6,866 nucleotides of DNA, taken from JAFLUQ01 sp964442035 (GTDB taxonomy: Bacteria > Bacillota > Clostridia > UMGS1883). The notes under the pieces are model-generated. The model did no database searches and was not told the DNA's origin. It saw only the letters and a program-made list of their open reading frames with translations. Positions 1-6,363 of this stretch are shown here, piece after piece (position 1 is the first letter of the stretch; each line of letters begins with the position of its first letter). The translations under genes were made by a program, and so were the position numbers. The DNA lies in assembly GCA_964442035.1 (NCBI GenBank), contig CAYTWZ010000094.1, positions 1-6,866 of the forward strand. The letters are read 5' to 3'.

Positions 1-25
1 TTCAACCCTTATTGAAATCAACAAT

Positions 26-71
26 AAAAAAGCCCTGACACGCGAAAAGACTGCGTAATCAAGGCTTTTTT
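26..71 (-). terminator. Intrinsic terminator of the tRNA-fMet gene
   Basis: Arms 32-38 and 59-65 pair over 7 bp and the hairpin continues inward through 39-43 and 53-57, with base 58 bulged and a 9-base loop at 44-52. The stem is followed on the minus strand by six T residues (complement of 26-31). Two of the pairs (35/62 and 39/57) are G-U wobbles only when read as minus-strand RNA and are C-A mismatches on the plus strand, which favours minus-strand use. It sits just past the 3' CCA of the tRNA and may also stop any read-through from groEL. Confidence 0.88.
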
Positions 72-73
72 GT

Positions 74-151
<78 letters not shown>

Positions 152-178
152 ATATAGCGTTTCATCTGAAGCAATAAT

Positions 179-230
179 ATTATAGCACCGCTTTGCGGCT
201 TTGTCAATAGCTTTTTTTAAAAAATTTTGT
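179..230 (-). promoter_or_regulatory. Consensus sigma-A promoter with UP-like element for tRNA-fMet
   Basis: Minus-strand TTGACA (202-207), a 17-bp spacer (185-201) and TATAAT (179-184) match the vegetative consensus exactly. Directly upstream, 208-230 read on the minus strand is a run of A and T tracts (AAAATTTTTTAAAAAAAG) resembling the UP element bound by the RNA polymerase alpha subunit, as expected for a stable-RNA gene. Transcription should start near 172, about 20 bases before the mature tRNA end. A small CCGC/GCGG palindrome lies in the spacer (188-198). Confidence 0.9.
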
Positions 231-249
231 TTTTCCGTCCAAAAGGGTT

Positions 250-275
250 AATGGGAGCTTCCGCGGCCATGGCAA
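250..275. repeat. Short near-copy of an internal groEL segment
   Basis: Bases 250-275 match 637-662, inside groEL, at 23 of 26 positions, including 13 identical bases at the start. The groEL copy encodes residues 442-450 (around ALEAPI). The match does not extend on either side and the downstream copy is not part of an open coding frame of any size. It lies in the 209-bp gap between groEL and the tRNA promoter. It could be a remnant of a small duplication or a chance match. Confidence 0.4.
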
Positions 276-282
276 AAGAGCG

Positions 283-300
283 GAATACATCATTGTATTC
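283..300. repeat. Inverted repeat downstream of groEL
   Basis: GAATACA and TGTATTC form a perfect 7-bp inverted repeat around a 4-base loop (TCAT), about 60 bases past the groEL stop. A second weaker inverted repeat (TTGCCG at 314-319 with CGGCAA at 333-338) lies between it and the stop codon. Neither is followed by a T-run on the minus strand, so they are not classical terminators. They may stabilise the 3' end of the groEL message, which is inference. Confidence 0.4.
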
Positions 301-360
301 ACAGTCCTTTGCCTTGCCGCGAGAATGCCTTCCGGCAATCATCAATTTAAAATCGATCGC

Positions 361-1986
361 TTAATAATCTTCATCCATTCCGGGGTTGGCCGGCGCGGGA
401 GCGGGAGGCTCAGGCTTATCCGCCACAAGGGCCTCCGTAGTCAACGCCATAGCGGAAACGGAAACGGCGTTCTCCAGAGCGGTGCGAGTTACCTTTGCGG
501 GGTCGATAATTCCGCGGGAAACCATGTCGCAGAATTCCTCTTTATACGCGTCATAGCCGTAGCCCGGCTTTCCGCAACTTCTTACCTTCTCCAAAATAAC
601 GGAGCCGTCCGCGCCGGCATTGGCCGCGATCTGACGAATGGGAGCTTCCAAGGCCCTGGCAACAATCTGTACGCCGGTCTTTTCGTCGCCCTCCGTATCC
701 TTCAGCAACGCTTCCACAGCGGGGATCGCGTTCACATAGATCGTTCCGCCGCCGGCTACAATGCCTTCCTCAACAGCGGCGCGTGTCGCGTTGAGGGCGT
801 CCTCAATGCGCATCTTCTTTTCTTTCATTTCGGTTTCAGTCGCGGCGCCCACACGAATCACAGCGACTCCGCCGGAGAGCTTTGCCAAACGCTCCTGCAG
901 CTTTTCCTTGTCATAGCTGCTTGTGGTGTTCCCGATCTGGGCACGGATCTGACCGACCCGATCCTTGATGTCCTGCTTAGAGCCGTAGCCGCCCACGATG
1001 GTTGTATTCTCCTTGGTGACCTTCACCTGACGGGCACGCCCAAGCATGCCGGAGTCCGCGTTCTTCAGCTCAAGCCCTACATCCTCGGAGATTACTGTGC
1101 CGCCGGTCAGGATGGCGATATCCCGGAGCATATCCTTTCGGCTGTCGCCGTAGCCGGGAGCCTTTACGCAGACTACATTCAAAGTGCCGCGCAAACGGTT
1201 GACAAGCAAGGTGCTGAGCGCTTCGCCCTCCACATCGTCGGCGATGATGACCAGCTTCCTGCCGGACTTCATAACATCCTCCAGCAGGGGAAGAATGTCC
1301 GTAATAACGGAGATCTTCTTGTCGGTTATCAGCAGATACGCGTCATCCACCACAGCCTCCATCTTTTCCGTATTTGTGACCATGTAGGGTGAAATATAGC
1401 CGTGGTCAAACTGCATTCCCTCAACGACTTCACTGTAGGTCTCGGAGGTATTGGACTCCTCAATGGTGATTACGCCGTCCGCGGTCACCTTTTCCATAGC
1501 GTCCGCGATCAAGCTTCCGATGTCGTCATCCCCGGAGGAAACAGCGCCGACGCGGGCAATATCCTTAGAGCCGCTGACCTCCTTCGACTGCTTCTTAATT
1601 TCGCCGACAGCGGCGGCGGCGGCCTTCGCCATTCCCTTTTTCAGCACCATAGGATTGGCCCCCGCGGCCAAATTCTTTAAGCCCGCGTGTATCATAGACT
1701 GAGCCAAAAGTGTCGCGGTGGTTGTGCCGTCACCGGCTACATCGTTTGTCTTGGTGGAAACTTCCTTTACAAGCTGAGCGCCCATGTTTTCATAGGGATC
1801 GGTCAGCTCGATCTCCTTCGCGATGGTCACGCCGTCATTAGTGATCAGCGGAGCGCCGTATTTTTTGTCCAAAACCACATTGCGCCCCTTAGGACCGAGG
1901 GTAATTCTCACAGTGTCGGCCAGTTCATTAACGCCACGTTCCAAGGCTTTGCGGGCGTCTTCATCCCGAATAATAATTTTAGGCAT
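361..1986 (-). CDS. groEL: 60-kDa chaperonin GroEL
   Basis: GroEL forms the double-ring cage in the cytosol that, with GroES and ATP, encloses unfolded proteins and lets them refold. The 541-residue product is full length for the family (about 540-550) and colinear with it. The nucleotide-binding signatures are intact: LGPKGRNV (30-37), NDGVTIAKE (50-58), GDGTTTAT (85-92, with D86 equivalent to E. coli D87), IEDALNATRAAVEEG (394-408, with D396 equivalent to the ATPase residue D398) and GIVAGGG (408-414). The apical domain spans roughly 190-375. The start is well supported: GGGAGGA stands about 8 bases upstream, and groES ends 22 bases before. The C-terminus is unusual: instead of Gly-Gly-Met repeats it is Pro-rich and acidic (PEPPAPAPANPGMDEDY). 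It is the third gene of an hsp20-groES-groEL operon under CIRCE control. No strong terminator follows it. Confidence 0.98.
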   Translation of the reverse strand: MPKIIIRDEDARKALERGVNELADTVRITLGPKGRNVVLDKKYGAPLITNDGVTIAKEIELTDPYENMGAQLVKEVSTKTNDVAGDGTTTATLLAQSMIHAGLKNLAAGANPMVLKKGMAKAAAAAVGEIKKQSKEVSGSKDIARVGAVSSGDDDIGSLIADAMEKVTADGVITIEESNTSETYSEVVEGMQFDHGYISPYMVTNTEKMEAVVDDAYLLITDKKISVITDILPLLEDVMKSGRKLVIIADDVEGEALSTLLVNRLRGTLNVVCVKAPGYGDSRKDMLRDIAILTGGTVISEDVGLELKNADSGMLGRARQVKVTKENTTIVGGYGSKQDIKDRVGQIRAQIGNTTSSYDKEKLQERLAKLSGGVAVIRVGAATETEMKEKKMRIEDALNATRAAVEEGIVAGGGTIYVNAIPAVEALLKDTEGDEKTGVQIVARALEAPIRQIAANAGADGSVILEKVRSCGKPGYGYDAYKEEFCDMVSRGIIDPAKVTRTALENAVSVSAMALTTEALVADKPEPPAPAPANPGMDEDY

Positions 1987-2008
1987 TTTACATTCCTCCC
2001 AACAGCAG

Positions 2009-2281
2009 CTATTCTACGATCGCGAGAATATCGCTCGCGTTTACTATCGTGTATTCTTCATCATCAATCTTGATCTCGGTTCCGGAATACTTTCCCACCA
2101 GAACCTTATCGCCGACCTTGACGAGCAGGGGCTCGTCCTTTTTTCCGGGACCGACTGCCGTCACAGTCGCAATCTGGGGCTTTTCCTGTGTGGATGAGGT
2201 AAGGATAATACCTCCCTGCGTTTTTTCTTCCGGCTTAGCGTATTGGACGACAACACGGTCAGCCAAAGGTTTAACAGTCAT
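2009..2281 (-). CDS. groES: Co-chaperonin GroES (10-kDa chaperonin)
   Basis: GroES forms the seven-subunit lid of the GroEL cage. The 90-residue protein is slightly shorter than the usual 94-97 but has the whole fold: N-terminal KPLADRVVV (4-12), the mobile loop at about 17-32 with the hydrophobic IIL tripeptide (25-27) that docks into the GroEL apical domain, the central AVGPGK turn (42-47), and the C-terminal strand KYSGTEIKIDDEEYTIVNASDILAIVE (64-90). AGGAGG lies 7-8 bases before the ATG. It lies 37 bases after hsp20 and 22 bases before groEL on the same strand, so it is the middle gene of the operon. Confidence 0.98.
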   Translation of the reverse strand: MTVKPLADRVVVQYAKPEEKTQGGIILTSSTQEKPQIATVTAVGPGKKDEPLLVKVGDKVLVGKYSGTEIKIDDEEYTIVNASDILAIVE

Positions 2282-2318
2282 ATTAAATTGCCTCCTATCT
2301 GTATGTCAATAGCTTTTG

Positions 2319-2744
2319 TTACTCTTCGATCGCGATCAGGTTTTGGGTTTCGATCTGGGCGGCGGAGCTTTCCTTGCGGATAATCAGATACAGGGTGCCG
2401 TTTTCGTACTTGGCCCGGATGTCCTCCTGACGCACATGACTTCCGACATAGAAGCTTCTCTGCATAGTGCCGACGAAACGTTCACGGCGAATGTAGGTGT
2501 ATTTTTCGTTCTCCGGGATAGGGTCTTCCTTGGCAACAGCGCTGATAACAAGATTGCCGTTCTTCAGCTCGATGGTCACGTTTTCCTTCTTGATTCCGCT
2601 AAGATCGACAGCGACCTCATAGCGATCCTCTGTCTCGCGGATATCGGTTCGCATCAGACCCGAGCCCAACTGATTTCCGAAAGCGGAATCGGCGAGTTCT
2701 TCAAACATACCTCTTGCGATAGCATAATCCGTTAACAATGACAT
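2319..2744 (-). CDS. Small heat-shock protein, Hsp20/alpha-crystallin family
   Basis: Hsp20 proteins are ATP-independent holdases that form oligomers and keep unfolding proteins from aggregating until ATP-driven chaperones act. With the start chosen here the product is 141 residues, typical of the family. A short N-terminal arm (1-33) precedes the alpha-crystallin domain (about 34-124), which includes VAVDLSGIKKENVTIEL (45-60), the RRERFVGTMQRSFYV strand region (86-100) and the NGTLYLIIRK G-x-L signature (115-124). The C-terminal tail carries an I-x-I motif, IAI (137-139), that usually locks dimers into oligomers. An upstream in-frame ATG at 2768 has no ribosome binding site. The ATG at 2744 has AAAGGAG (2753-2759) 8 bases ahead, so it was preferred. 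It is the first gene after the CIRCE-overlapped promoter, with a leader of about 40 bases. Confidence 0.95.
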   Translation of the reverse strand: MSLLTDYAIARGMFEELADSAFGNQLGSGLMRTDIRETEDRYEVAVDLSGIKKENVTIELKNGNLVISAVAKEDPIPENEKYTYIRRERFVGTMQRSFYVGSHVRQEDIRAKYENGTLYLIIRKESSAAQIETQNLIAIEE

Positions 2745-2791
2745 ATACAAAACTCCTTTCGTCGCCATAGGCGATTTTTATTTATGCCCTT

Positions 2792-2820
2792 ATTATAGCA
2801 CCGGTTGTTAGCACTGTCAA
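2792..2820 (-). promoter_or_regulatory. Sigma-A promoter of the hsp20-groES-groEL operon
   Basis: Minus-strand TTGACA (2815-2820), a 17-bp spacer (2798-2814) and TATAAT (2792-2797) are a perfect consensus promoter. Transcription should begin near 2785. The -35 hexamer starts in the last bases of one CIRCE arm and extends into the CIRCE spacer, so bound HrcA would block sigma-factor contact directly. Confidence 0.93.
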
Positions 2821-2834
2821 GAGGTGAGTGCTAA
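2808..2834. promoter_or_regulatory. CIRCE operator (HrcA binding site)
   Basis: The element reads TTAGCACTG, nine bases, GAGTGCTAA. It differs from the CIRCE consensus (TTAGCACTC-N9-GAGTGCTAA) at one position only, the last base of the first arm. That changed base is shared with the -35 hexamer of the promoter, whose complement requires TGTCAA here, which may explain it. CIRCE is bound by the repressor HrcA, whose activity depends on GroEL, giving feedback control of chaperonin supply. The hrcA gene itself is not in the window. Confidence 0.96.
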
Positions 2835-2858
2835 ATTATTATGTCAAGTAAGTTATTT

Positions 2859-2879
2859 TTGATAAAAAAACTTTATCAA
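2859..2879. repeat. A/T-rich inverted repeat upstream of CIRCE
   Basis: TTGATAAA and TTTATCAA form a perfect 8-bp inverted repeat around a 5-base spacer (AAAAC), 24 bases upstream of the CIRCE element. It could be a second regulator site for the heat-shock operon. It is too A/T-rich to be a good terminator. The rest of 2880-2980 holds only a small GGCGA/TCGCC hairpin (2904-2918) and no convincing gene. Confidence 0.4.
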
Positions 2880-2980
2880 TAGCGGGTATTTTAAGGGAGG
2901 CACGGCGAATCAGTCGCCATGCGGCGGCTTCAACAAATTTTGCGGTTTTCGACATTCAAGTACAAAAAAACCTTACAGGC

Positions 2981-3025
2981 AAAAGGGCCGGAGCCGATCG
3001 GTCAACAAACCGATTCGCTCCGGCC
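2981..3025 (-). terminator. Terminator hairpin at the end of the feo operon
   Basis: GGCCGGAGC (2986-2994) and GCTCCGGCC (3017-3025) pair perfectly over 9 bp. Inside them 2996-3002 and 3009-3015 add six more Watson-Crick pairs, after a non-pairing 2995/3016 and an imperfect 2996/3015, around a CAACAA loop (3003-3008). On the minus strand the stem is followed by C and then TTTT (2984-2981), with a longer T7 run about 20 bases further on. It lies 22 bases past the stop of the small Cys-rich gene, as expected for the operon end. Confidence 0.78.
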
Positions 3026-3047
3026 GCTCTATGCTCTTTGTGAAGGG

Positions 3048-3239
3048 TTATTTTTTCTTCGTCTCGTTTGCCTTCTCATGGCAGGATCCGTTCATGGCGC
3101 AGCTTGAGCATCCGCACCCGCAGGAGGATTTGCCATGCTTGTGATCCCTGAACATATGCACAATGACACATACTATCACAGCGATCAACACCGCCGCGAT
3201 AATCAGCGTAGACAAATTTTCCATAATCAAATTCATCAT
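3048..3239 (-). CDS. FeoB-associated Cys-rich membrane protein
   Basis: Small proteins of this type are found immediately after feoB in many Firmicutes; their exact role in Fe(II) uptake is not settled. The 63-residue product has one N-terminal membrane segment (about 9-29, very rich in Ile, Val and Leu) followed by a basic stretch (RDHKHGK, 31-37), a cysteine cluster with C40, C42, C44, C47 and C53 and nearby histidines, and a lysine-rich tail. The cluster could bind metal; by the positive-inside rule the tail should be cytosolic. The start chosen is the ATG at 3239 with GGGAGG (3247-3252) 7 bases ahead; a TTG further upstream would place the ribosome binding site inside the gene. A second ATG follows directly at 3236. 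It lies 34 bases after feoB and is the last gene of the operon. Confidence 0.87.
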   Translation of the reverse strand: MMNLIMENLSTLIIAAVLIAVIVCVIVHMFRDHKHGKSSCGCGCSSCAMNGSCHEKANETKKK

Positions 3240-3273
3240 AAACAAACCTCCCAATCAAAATTTATTCAGCCCT

Positions 3274-5748
3274 TTATTTCGCTTCCTTGTAAGGCCTAAA
3301 CAGCATATAGAGCATAAATACCAGCACCGCCGCGGCAAAGATAACTCCTATTACGTTGGCGCCGCCCGCGAACAAATTGCCGAACTGATTTACCATCAGG
3401 GCTATAGCGTAAGCAAATACGCACTGATAGCCTATGGCGAACCATGTCCACTTGGCGTTGTTCATCTCCCGCTTGATAGCGCCCATGGCCGCGAAGCAAG
3501 GCGCGCAGAGAAGATTGAACACAAGGAAGGAATATCCGCTCACCCGAGTGAACGCCTGAGCCAGGCTTGCGTAAACCGGGCCGCTGCCGCCGTAAAGTAT
3601 TCCCATTGTACCCACAATGTTTTCCTTGGCTACAAGGCCGGTGATGGAGGCCACAGCCGCCTGCCAGTTGCCCCAGCCCAAGGGCGCGAATATCCAGCCG
3701 ATAGCTCCGCCGATCTTAGCGAGAATACTTGAATCTATCTGCTCGTCGCTGAGCATGGTAAAGTGTCCGCCGACAAAGCCGAAATATGTAGTAAACCATA
3801 CAACGATAGTGGAAAGCAGGATTATTGTGCCGGCCTTCTTGATAAAGGACCAGCCTCTCTCCCACATGGAGCGAAGCACATTCGACACTGTAGGCAGATG
3901 GTAAGCCGGAAGCTCCATTACAAAGGGAGCGGGGTCACCGGCAAAGGGCCTTGTCTTTTTAAGCATTATGCCCGAAACCACAATTGCCGCCATACCTACA
4001 AAGTAGGCCGATGTGGCCACCCACGGGCTGCCGCCGAATATAGCGCCGGCGATCATGGCAATAAAGGGCACCTTGGCTCCGCAGGGGATAAAGGTAGTTG
4101 TCATAATTGTCATCTTGCGGTCACGGTCGTTTTCGATAGTTCTCGACGCCATAATGCCGGGAACGCCGCAGCCCGTACCCACCAGCATGGGTATAAAGGA
4201 CTTGCCCGAAAGACCGAACTTGCGGAATACTCTGTCCAGTACAAAGGCGATACGGGCCATATAGCCGCAGGCCTCCAAAATCGCCAGCAGCAGGAACAGT
4301 ACCAGCATCTGCGGTACAAAGCCAAGCACCGCGCCGACGCCGGCAACAATACCGTCAAGCAAAAGTCCCTTTAGCCAGTCCGCGCAGCCCACAGCGTCAA
4401 GGCCGCTCTCCACAAGCACGGGGATACCGGGTACCCAAATGCCGTACGCGGATGTGTCGGGAGCGCCAAAGCCTTCTTTGTATTCGGTGCTAAGATACTG
4501 AGCCACCGCGTCAGTCAGGTCAGCCTTTGTGACCCCGGTCACTTCAGTTACCTCGAGGGTCTCCTCATCCTCCACATCATAGGACAGCTCCGCGTCCTCG
4601 GGCACAGCGGTGAGAAGGCTCTCAAGAGCCGCGGCCGCGGCCTGATCGCTGTAGGCCTCGTTTTCCGTATCAACGGCGTCGGCCATATCCTCGGCGCCGT
4701 ATTCGTCCATAAACGCGCCTATTATCAGATCGGTGTCGCCGTAGGTTTCGCAGGCTTCCTCATACTCGCCCGTGCCTATGCCAAACAAATGCCAGCCGTC
4801 CCCGAACAGTCCGTCATTGGCCCAGTCGGTTGCCGCCGCGCCCACGCCTACCATGGATATGTAGTATACAAGGAACATGATTACCGCGAATATGGGCAGA
4901 CCCAGCCAGCGGTTGGTAACAACCTTGTCAATCTTGTCGGAGCTGGTCAGCTTTCCGGCGTTTTTCTTTTTGTAACAGCCCTTCATAAGCTGCGCTATGT
5001 AAACGTACCGCTCGTTGGTAATGATGCTTTCCGCGTCATCGTCCAGCTCATCCTCGGCCTTCTTAATATCGCTCTTGATATGAGCCATATCCGCTTCGGA
5101 AATATTCAGCTGGGAAATTACCTTTTCGTCACCCTCAAATATCTTGATGGCATACCAGCGCTGCCGCTCCTCGGGCATAGAGTGAAGCACCGCCTCTTCA
5201 ATATGGGCAATAGCGTGCTCCACCACTCCGGAGAATGTGTGCATAGGTACGGTTTTACCGCCCTTCGCGGCATTGACCGCGGCCTGAGCCGCGTCCGTTA
5301 CACCCGTGCCCTTAAGCGCCGAAATTTCAACTATCTTGCAGCCCAGCTCCCGCGAAAGCTCGGCGGTGTTTATCTTGTCGCCGTTTTTCCGAACGATATC
5401 GATCATGTTGATGGCGACCACCACCGGGATGCCCAGCTCGGTCAGCTGAGTTGTAAGGTAAAGGTTGCGCTCAAGGTTCGTACCGTCCACAATATTCAAT
5501 ATGGCGTCGGGTCTCTCGCCTATCAGGTAATTTCTCGCGACTACCTCCTCAAGTGTGTATGGGGACAGAGAATAAATGCCGGGCAGGTCGGTAATAGTCA
5601 CGTCTGCCTGCTTTTTAAGCTTGCCCTCCTTCTTTTCCACGGTAACTCCGGGCCAGTTCCCCACAAACTGGTTTGACCCGGTAAGGGCGTTAAACAGCGT
5701 GGTTTTGCCGCTGTTAGGGTTGCCCGCAAGGGCTATCCTCAAACTCAT
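3274..5748 (-). CDS. feoB: Ferrous iron transporter FeoB
   Basis: FeoB moves Fe(II) across the cytoplasmic membrane and uses an N-terminal G-protein domain. The 824-residue product has G1 GNPNSGKT (9-16), the G2 threonine in GVTVE (34-38), G3 DLPG (54-57), G4 NMID (114-117) and G5 SALKG (143-147), followed by a helical linker (about 170-275). The membrane domain starts near 281 and has the two related gate regions: GKSFIPMLVGTGCGVPGIMASRT (515-537) with FIPCGAKVPF (553-562), and the second half with TGLVAKENIVGT (703-714) and CAPCFAA (748-754). Between the first membrane helix and the next (about 315-440) there is a large, strongly acidic insertion; residues 328-431 hold about 31 Asp/Glu against two Lys. 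The start has AAGGAGG 7 bases ahead, overlapping the stop of the preceding feoA. Confidence 0.97.
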   Translation of the reverse strand: MSLRIALAGNPNSGKTTLFNALTGSNQFVGNWPGVTVEKKEGKLKKQADVTITDLPGIYSLSPYTLEEVVARNYLIGERPDAILNIVDGTNLERNLYLTTQLTELGIPVVVAINMIDIVRKNGDKINTAELSRELGCKIVEISALKGTGVTDAAQAAVNAAKGGKTVPMHTFSGVVEHAIAHIEEAVLHSMPEERQRWYAIKIFEGDEKVISQLNISEADMAHIKSDIKKAEDELDDDAESIITNERYVYIAQLMKGCYKKKNAGKLTSSDKIDKVVTNRWLGLPIFAVIMFLVYYISMVGVGAAATDWANDGLFGDGWHLFGIGTGEYEEACETYGDTDLIIGAFMDEYGAEDMADAVDTENEAYSDQAAAAALESLLTAVPEDAELSYDVEDEETLEVTEVTGVTKADLTDAVAQYLSTEYKEGFGAPDTSAYGIWVPGIPVLVESGLDAVGCADWLKGLLLDGIVAGVGAVLGFVPQMLVLFLLLAILEACGYMARIAFVLDRVFRKFGLSGKSFIPMLVGTGCGVPGIMASRTIENDRDRKMTIMTTTFIPCGAKVPFIAMIAGAIFGGSPWVATSAYFVGMAAIVVSGIMLKKTRPFAGDPAPFVMELPAYHLPTVSNVLRSMWERGWSFIKKAGTIILLSTIVVWFTTYFGFVGGHFTMLSDEQIDSSILAKIGGAIGWIFAPLGWGNWQAAVASITGLVAKENIVGTMGILYGGSGPVYASLAQAFTRVSGYSFLVFNLLCAPCFAAMGAIKREMNNAKWTWFAIGYQCVFAYAIALMVNQFGNLFAGGANVIGVIFAAAVLVFMLYMLFRPYKEAK

Positions 5749-5760
5749 AACTCTTCCTCC

Positions 5761-5982
5761 TTACTCAACTTCCACCATTTCGGCGTCCGCTTTCCTGAGC
5801 GAAAGCTCGTAGCCTCTCACGGTGACCTCCACAGGATCGCCCAATGGCGCGACCTTACGCACATAGACCTCCACGCCCTTGGTAATACCCATATCCATTA
5901 TCCTGCGCTTTATGGCTCCCTCACCGTGAAGCCTGACCACCTTTACGGTCTCTCCGATTTTGGCCTCCCTTAATGTCCGCAT
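5761..5982 (-). CDS. feoA: Ferrous iron transport protein A (second feoA of the operon)
   Basis: FeoA is a small cytosolic SH3-like protein thought to interact with FeoB and support its activity. The 73-residue product follows the family pattern: LREAKIGETVKVVRLHGEG (4-22), the helix RRIMDMGITKGVEV (26-39), and the paired strands APLGDPVEVTVRGYELSLRKADAEMVEV (45-72). The ATG at 5982 was chosen because AGGAGG (5989-5994) stands 6 bases before it; an in-frame ATG at 5988 would directly abut that site. It ends 12 bases before feoB, and the feoB ribosome binding site overlaps its stop codon, so translation of the two is probably coupled. Confidence 0.94.
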   Translation of the reverse strand: MRTLREAKIGETVKVVRLHGEGAIKRRIMDMGITKGVEVYVRKVAPLGDPVEVTVRGYELSLRKADAEMVEVE

Positions 5983-6052
5983 AAGCATCCTCCTAAAAAA
6001 AGTTAAATAGCAGCTGATAGCTGTTGAAACACAGTAATCCTTGAGCTCTACA

Positions 6053-6265
6053 CTACACCATAATTTTCCCGGCCATCTCCTGACTGACAGCTATACGTGT
6101 ATCCTTTACGCTGACAATCACATTGCCGCCCAGCCTGTTAATAACCTTGACCTCACTGCCGACCACGAAGCCAAGATTTTCCAGATGTTTTTTTACCGCG
6201 GGCTTACCGCCGATCTTTTTGATAATGTTGTCCTCGCCGACCTGCGCAAGCGTTAAAGGCATCAT
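6053..6265 (-). CDS. feoA: FeoA domain protein (first gene of the feo operon)
   Basis: This second FeoA-type protein (about 70 residues) is diverged from its neighbour but keeps the fold: MPLTLAQVGEDNIIKKIGG (2-20), helix KPAVKKHLENLGFVVGSEVKV (21-41) and the closing strands GGNVIVSVKDTRIAVSQEMAGKIMV (46-70). It lacks the GDP turn seen in the other copy. Two ATG codons stand side by side (6265 and 6262); GGGGG (6272-6276) lies 6 or 9 bases before them. An upstream TTG in frame (6283) would put that site inside the gene and was rejected. The stop is 70 bases before the next feoA; that gap holds a small hairpin (6011-6023) followed by a T7 tract on the minus strand. It directly follows the feo control region. 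Confidence 0.9.
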   Translation of the reverse strand: MMPLTLAQVGEDNIIKKIGGKPAVKKHLENLGFVVGSEVKVINRLGGNVIVSVKDTRIAVSQEMAGKIMV

Positions 6266-6287
6266 GCAAAACCCCCATTTCAATTAT

Positions 6288-6363
6288 CGGTTTCCGACTG
6301 TTTTAGCGGTTACTAACCGATTTAGCAGTTTCTAACTGTTTTAGCGGTTACTAACTCTTTTGT
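6288..6363. repeat. Four tandem 19-bp palindromic repeats (operator array)
   Basis: Four abutting 19-bp units (6288-6306, 6307-6325, 6326-6344, 6345-6363) follow the pattern CGGTTACTAACTGTTTTAG with 14-16 of 19 identical bases in the pairs I compared. Unit 2 contains the perfect palindrome CGGTT-ACT-AACCG and unit 3 CAGTT-TCT-AACTG: the base changes at both ends are matched, so symmetry is kept. Across unit boundaries the array also reads as TTAG-N6-CTAA at 6303, 6322 and 6341. Unit 1 is degenerate (TTAT-N6-CCGA), though it has its own TCGG-TTT-CCGA palindrome at 6287-6297. The array covers promoter P2 and the leader of P1, up to about 20 bases from the feoA start. Confidence 0.88.

Noticed and set aside
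325..1392. Long plus-strand open frame (355 codons) opposite groEL
   Set aside because: It is fully antisense to an intact, highly conserved groEL gene, lacks a ribosome binding site, and its product resembles no known protein.
2745..2768. Upstream ATG for hsp20, adding eight residues
   Set aside because: No ribosome binding site precedes it, while AAAGGAG stands 8 bases before the internal ATG, and the extra residues are not typical of the family.
2919..3107. Plus-strand open frame of 62 codons
   Set aside because: It runs through the feo terminator hairpin and overlaps the small Cys-rich gene on the other strand; no start signal was seen.
4789..5676. Plus-strand open frame (295 codons) opposite feoB
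   Set aside because: It is the antisense shadow of the conserved G domain and linker of FeoB, with no start signals and no recognisable domain.
6011..6023. Hairpin CAGCT-GAT-AGCTG between the two feoA genes
   Set aside because: The stem is only 5 bp and the T7 tract begins about 10 bases away, so I could not call it a terminator; it may weakly affect expression.
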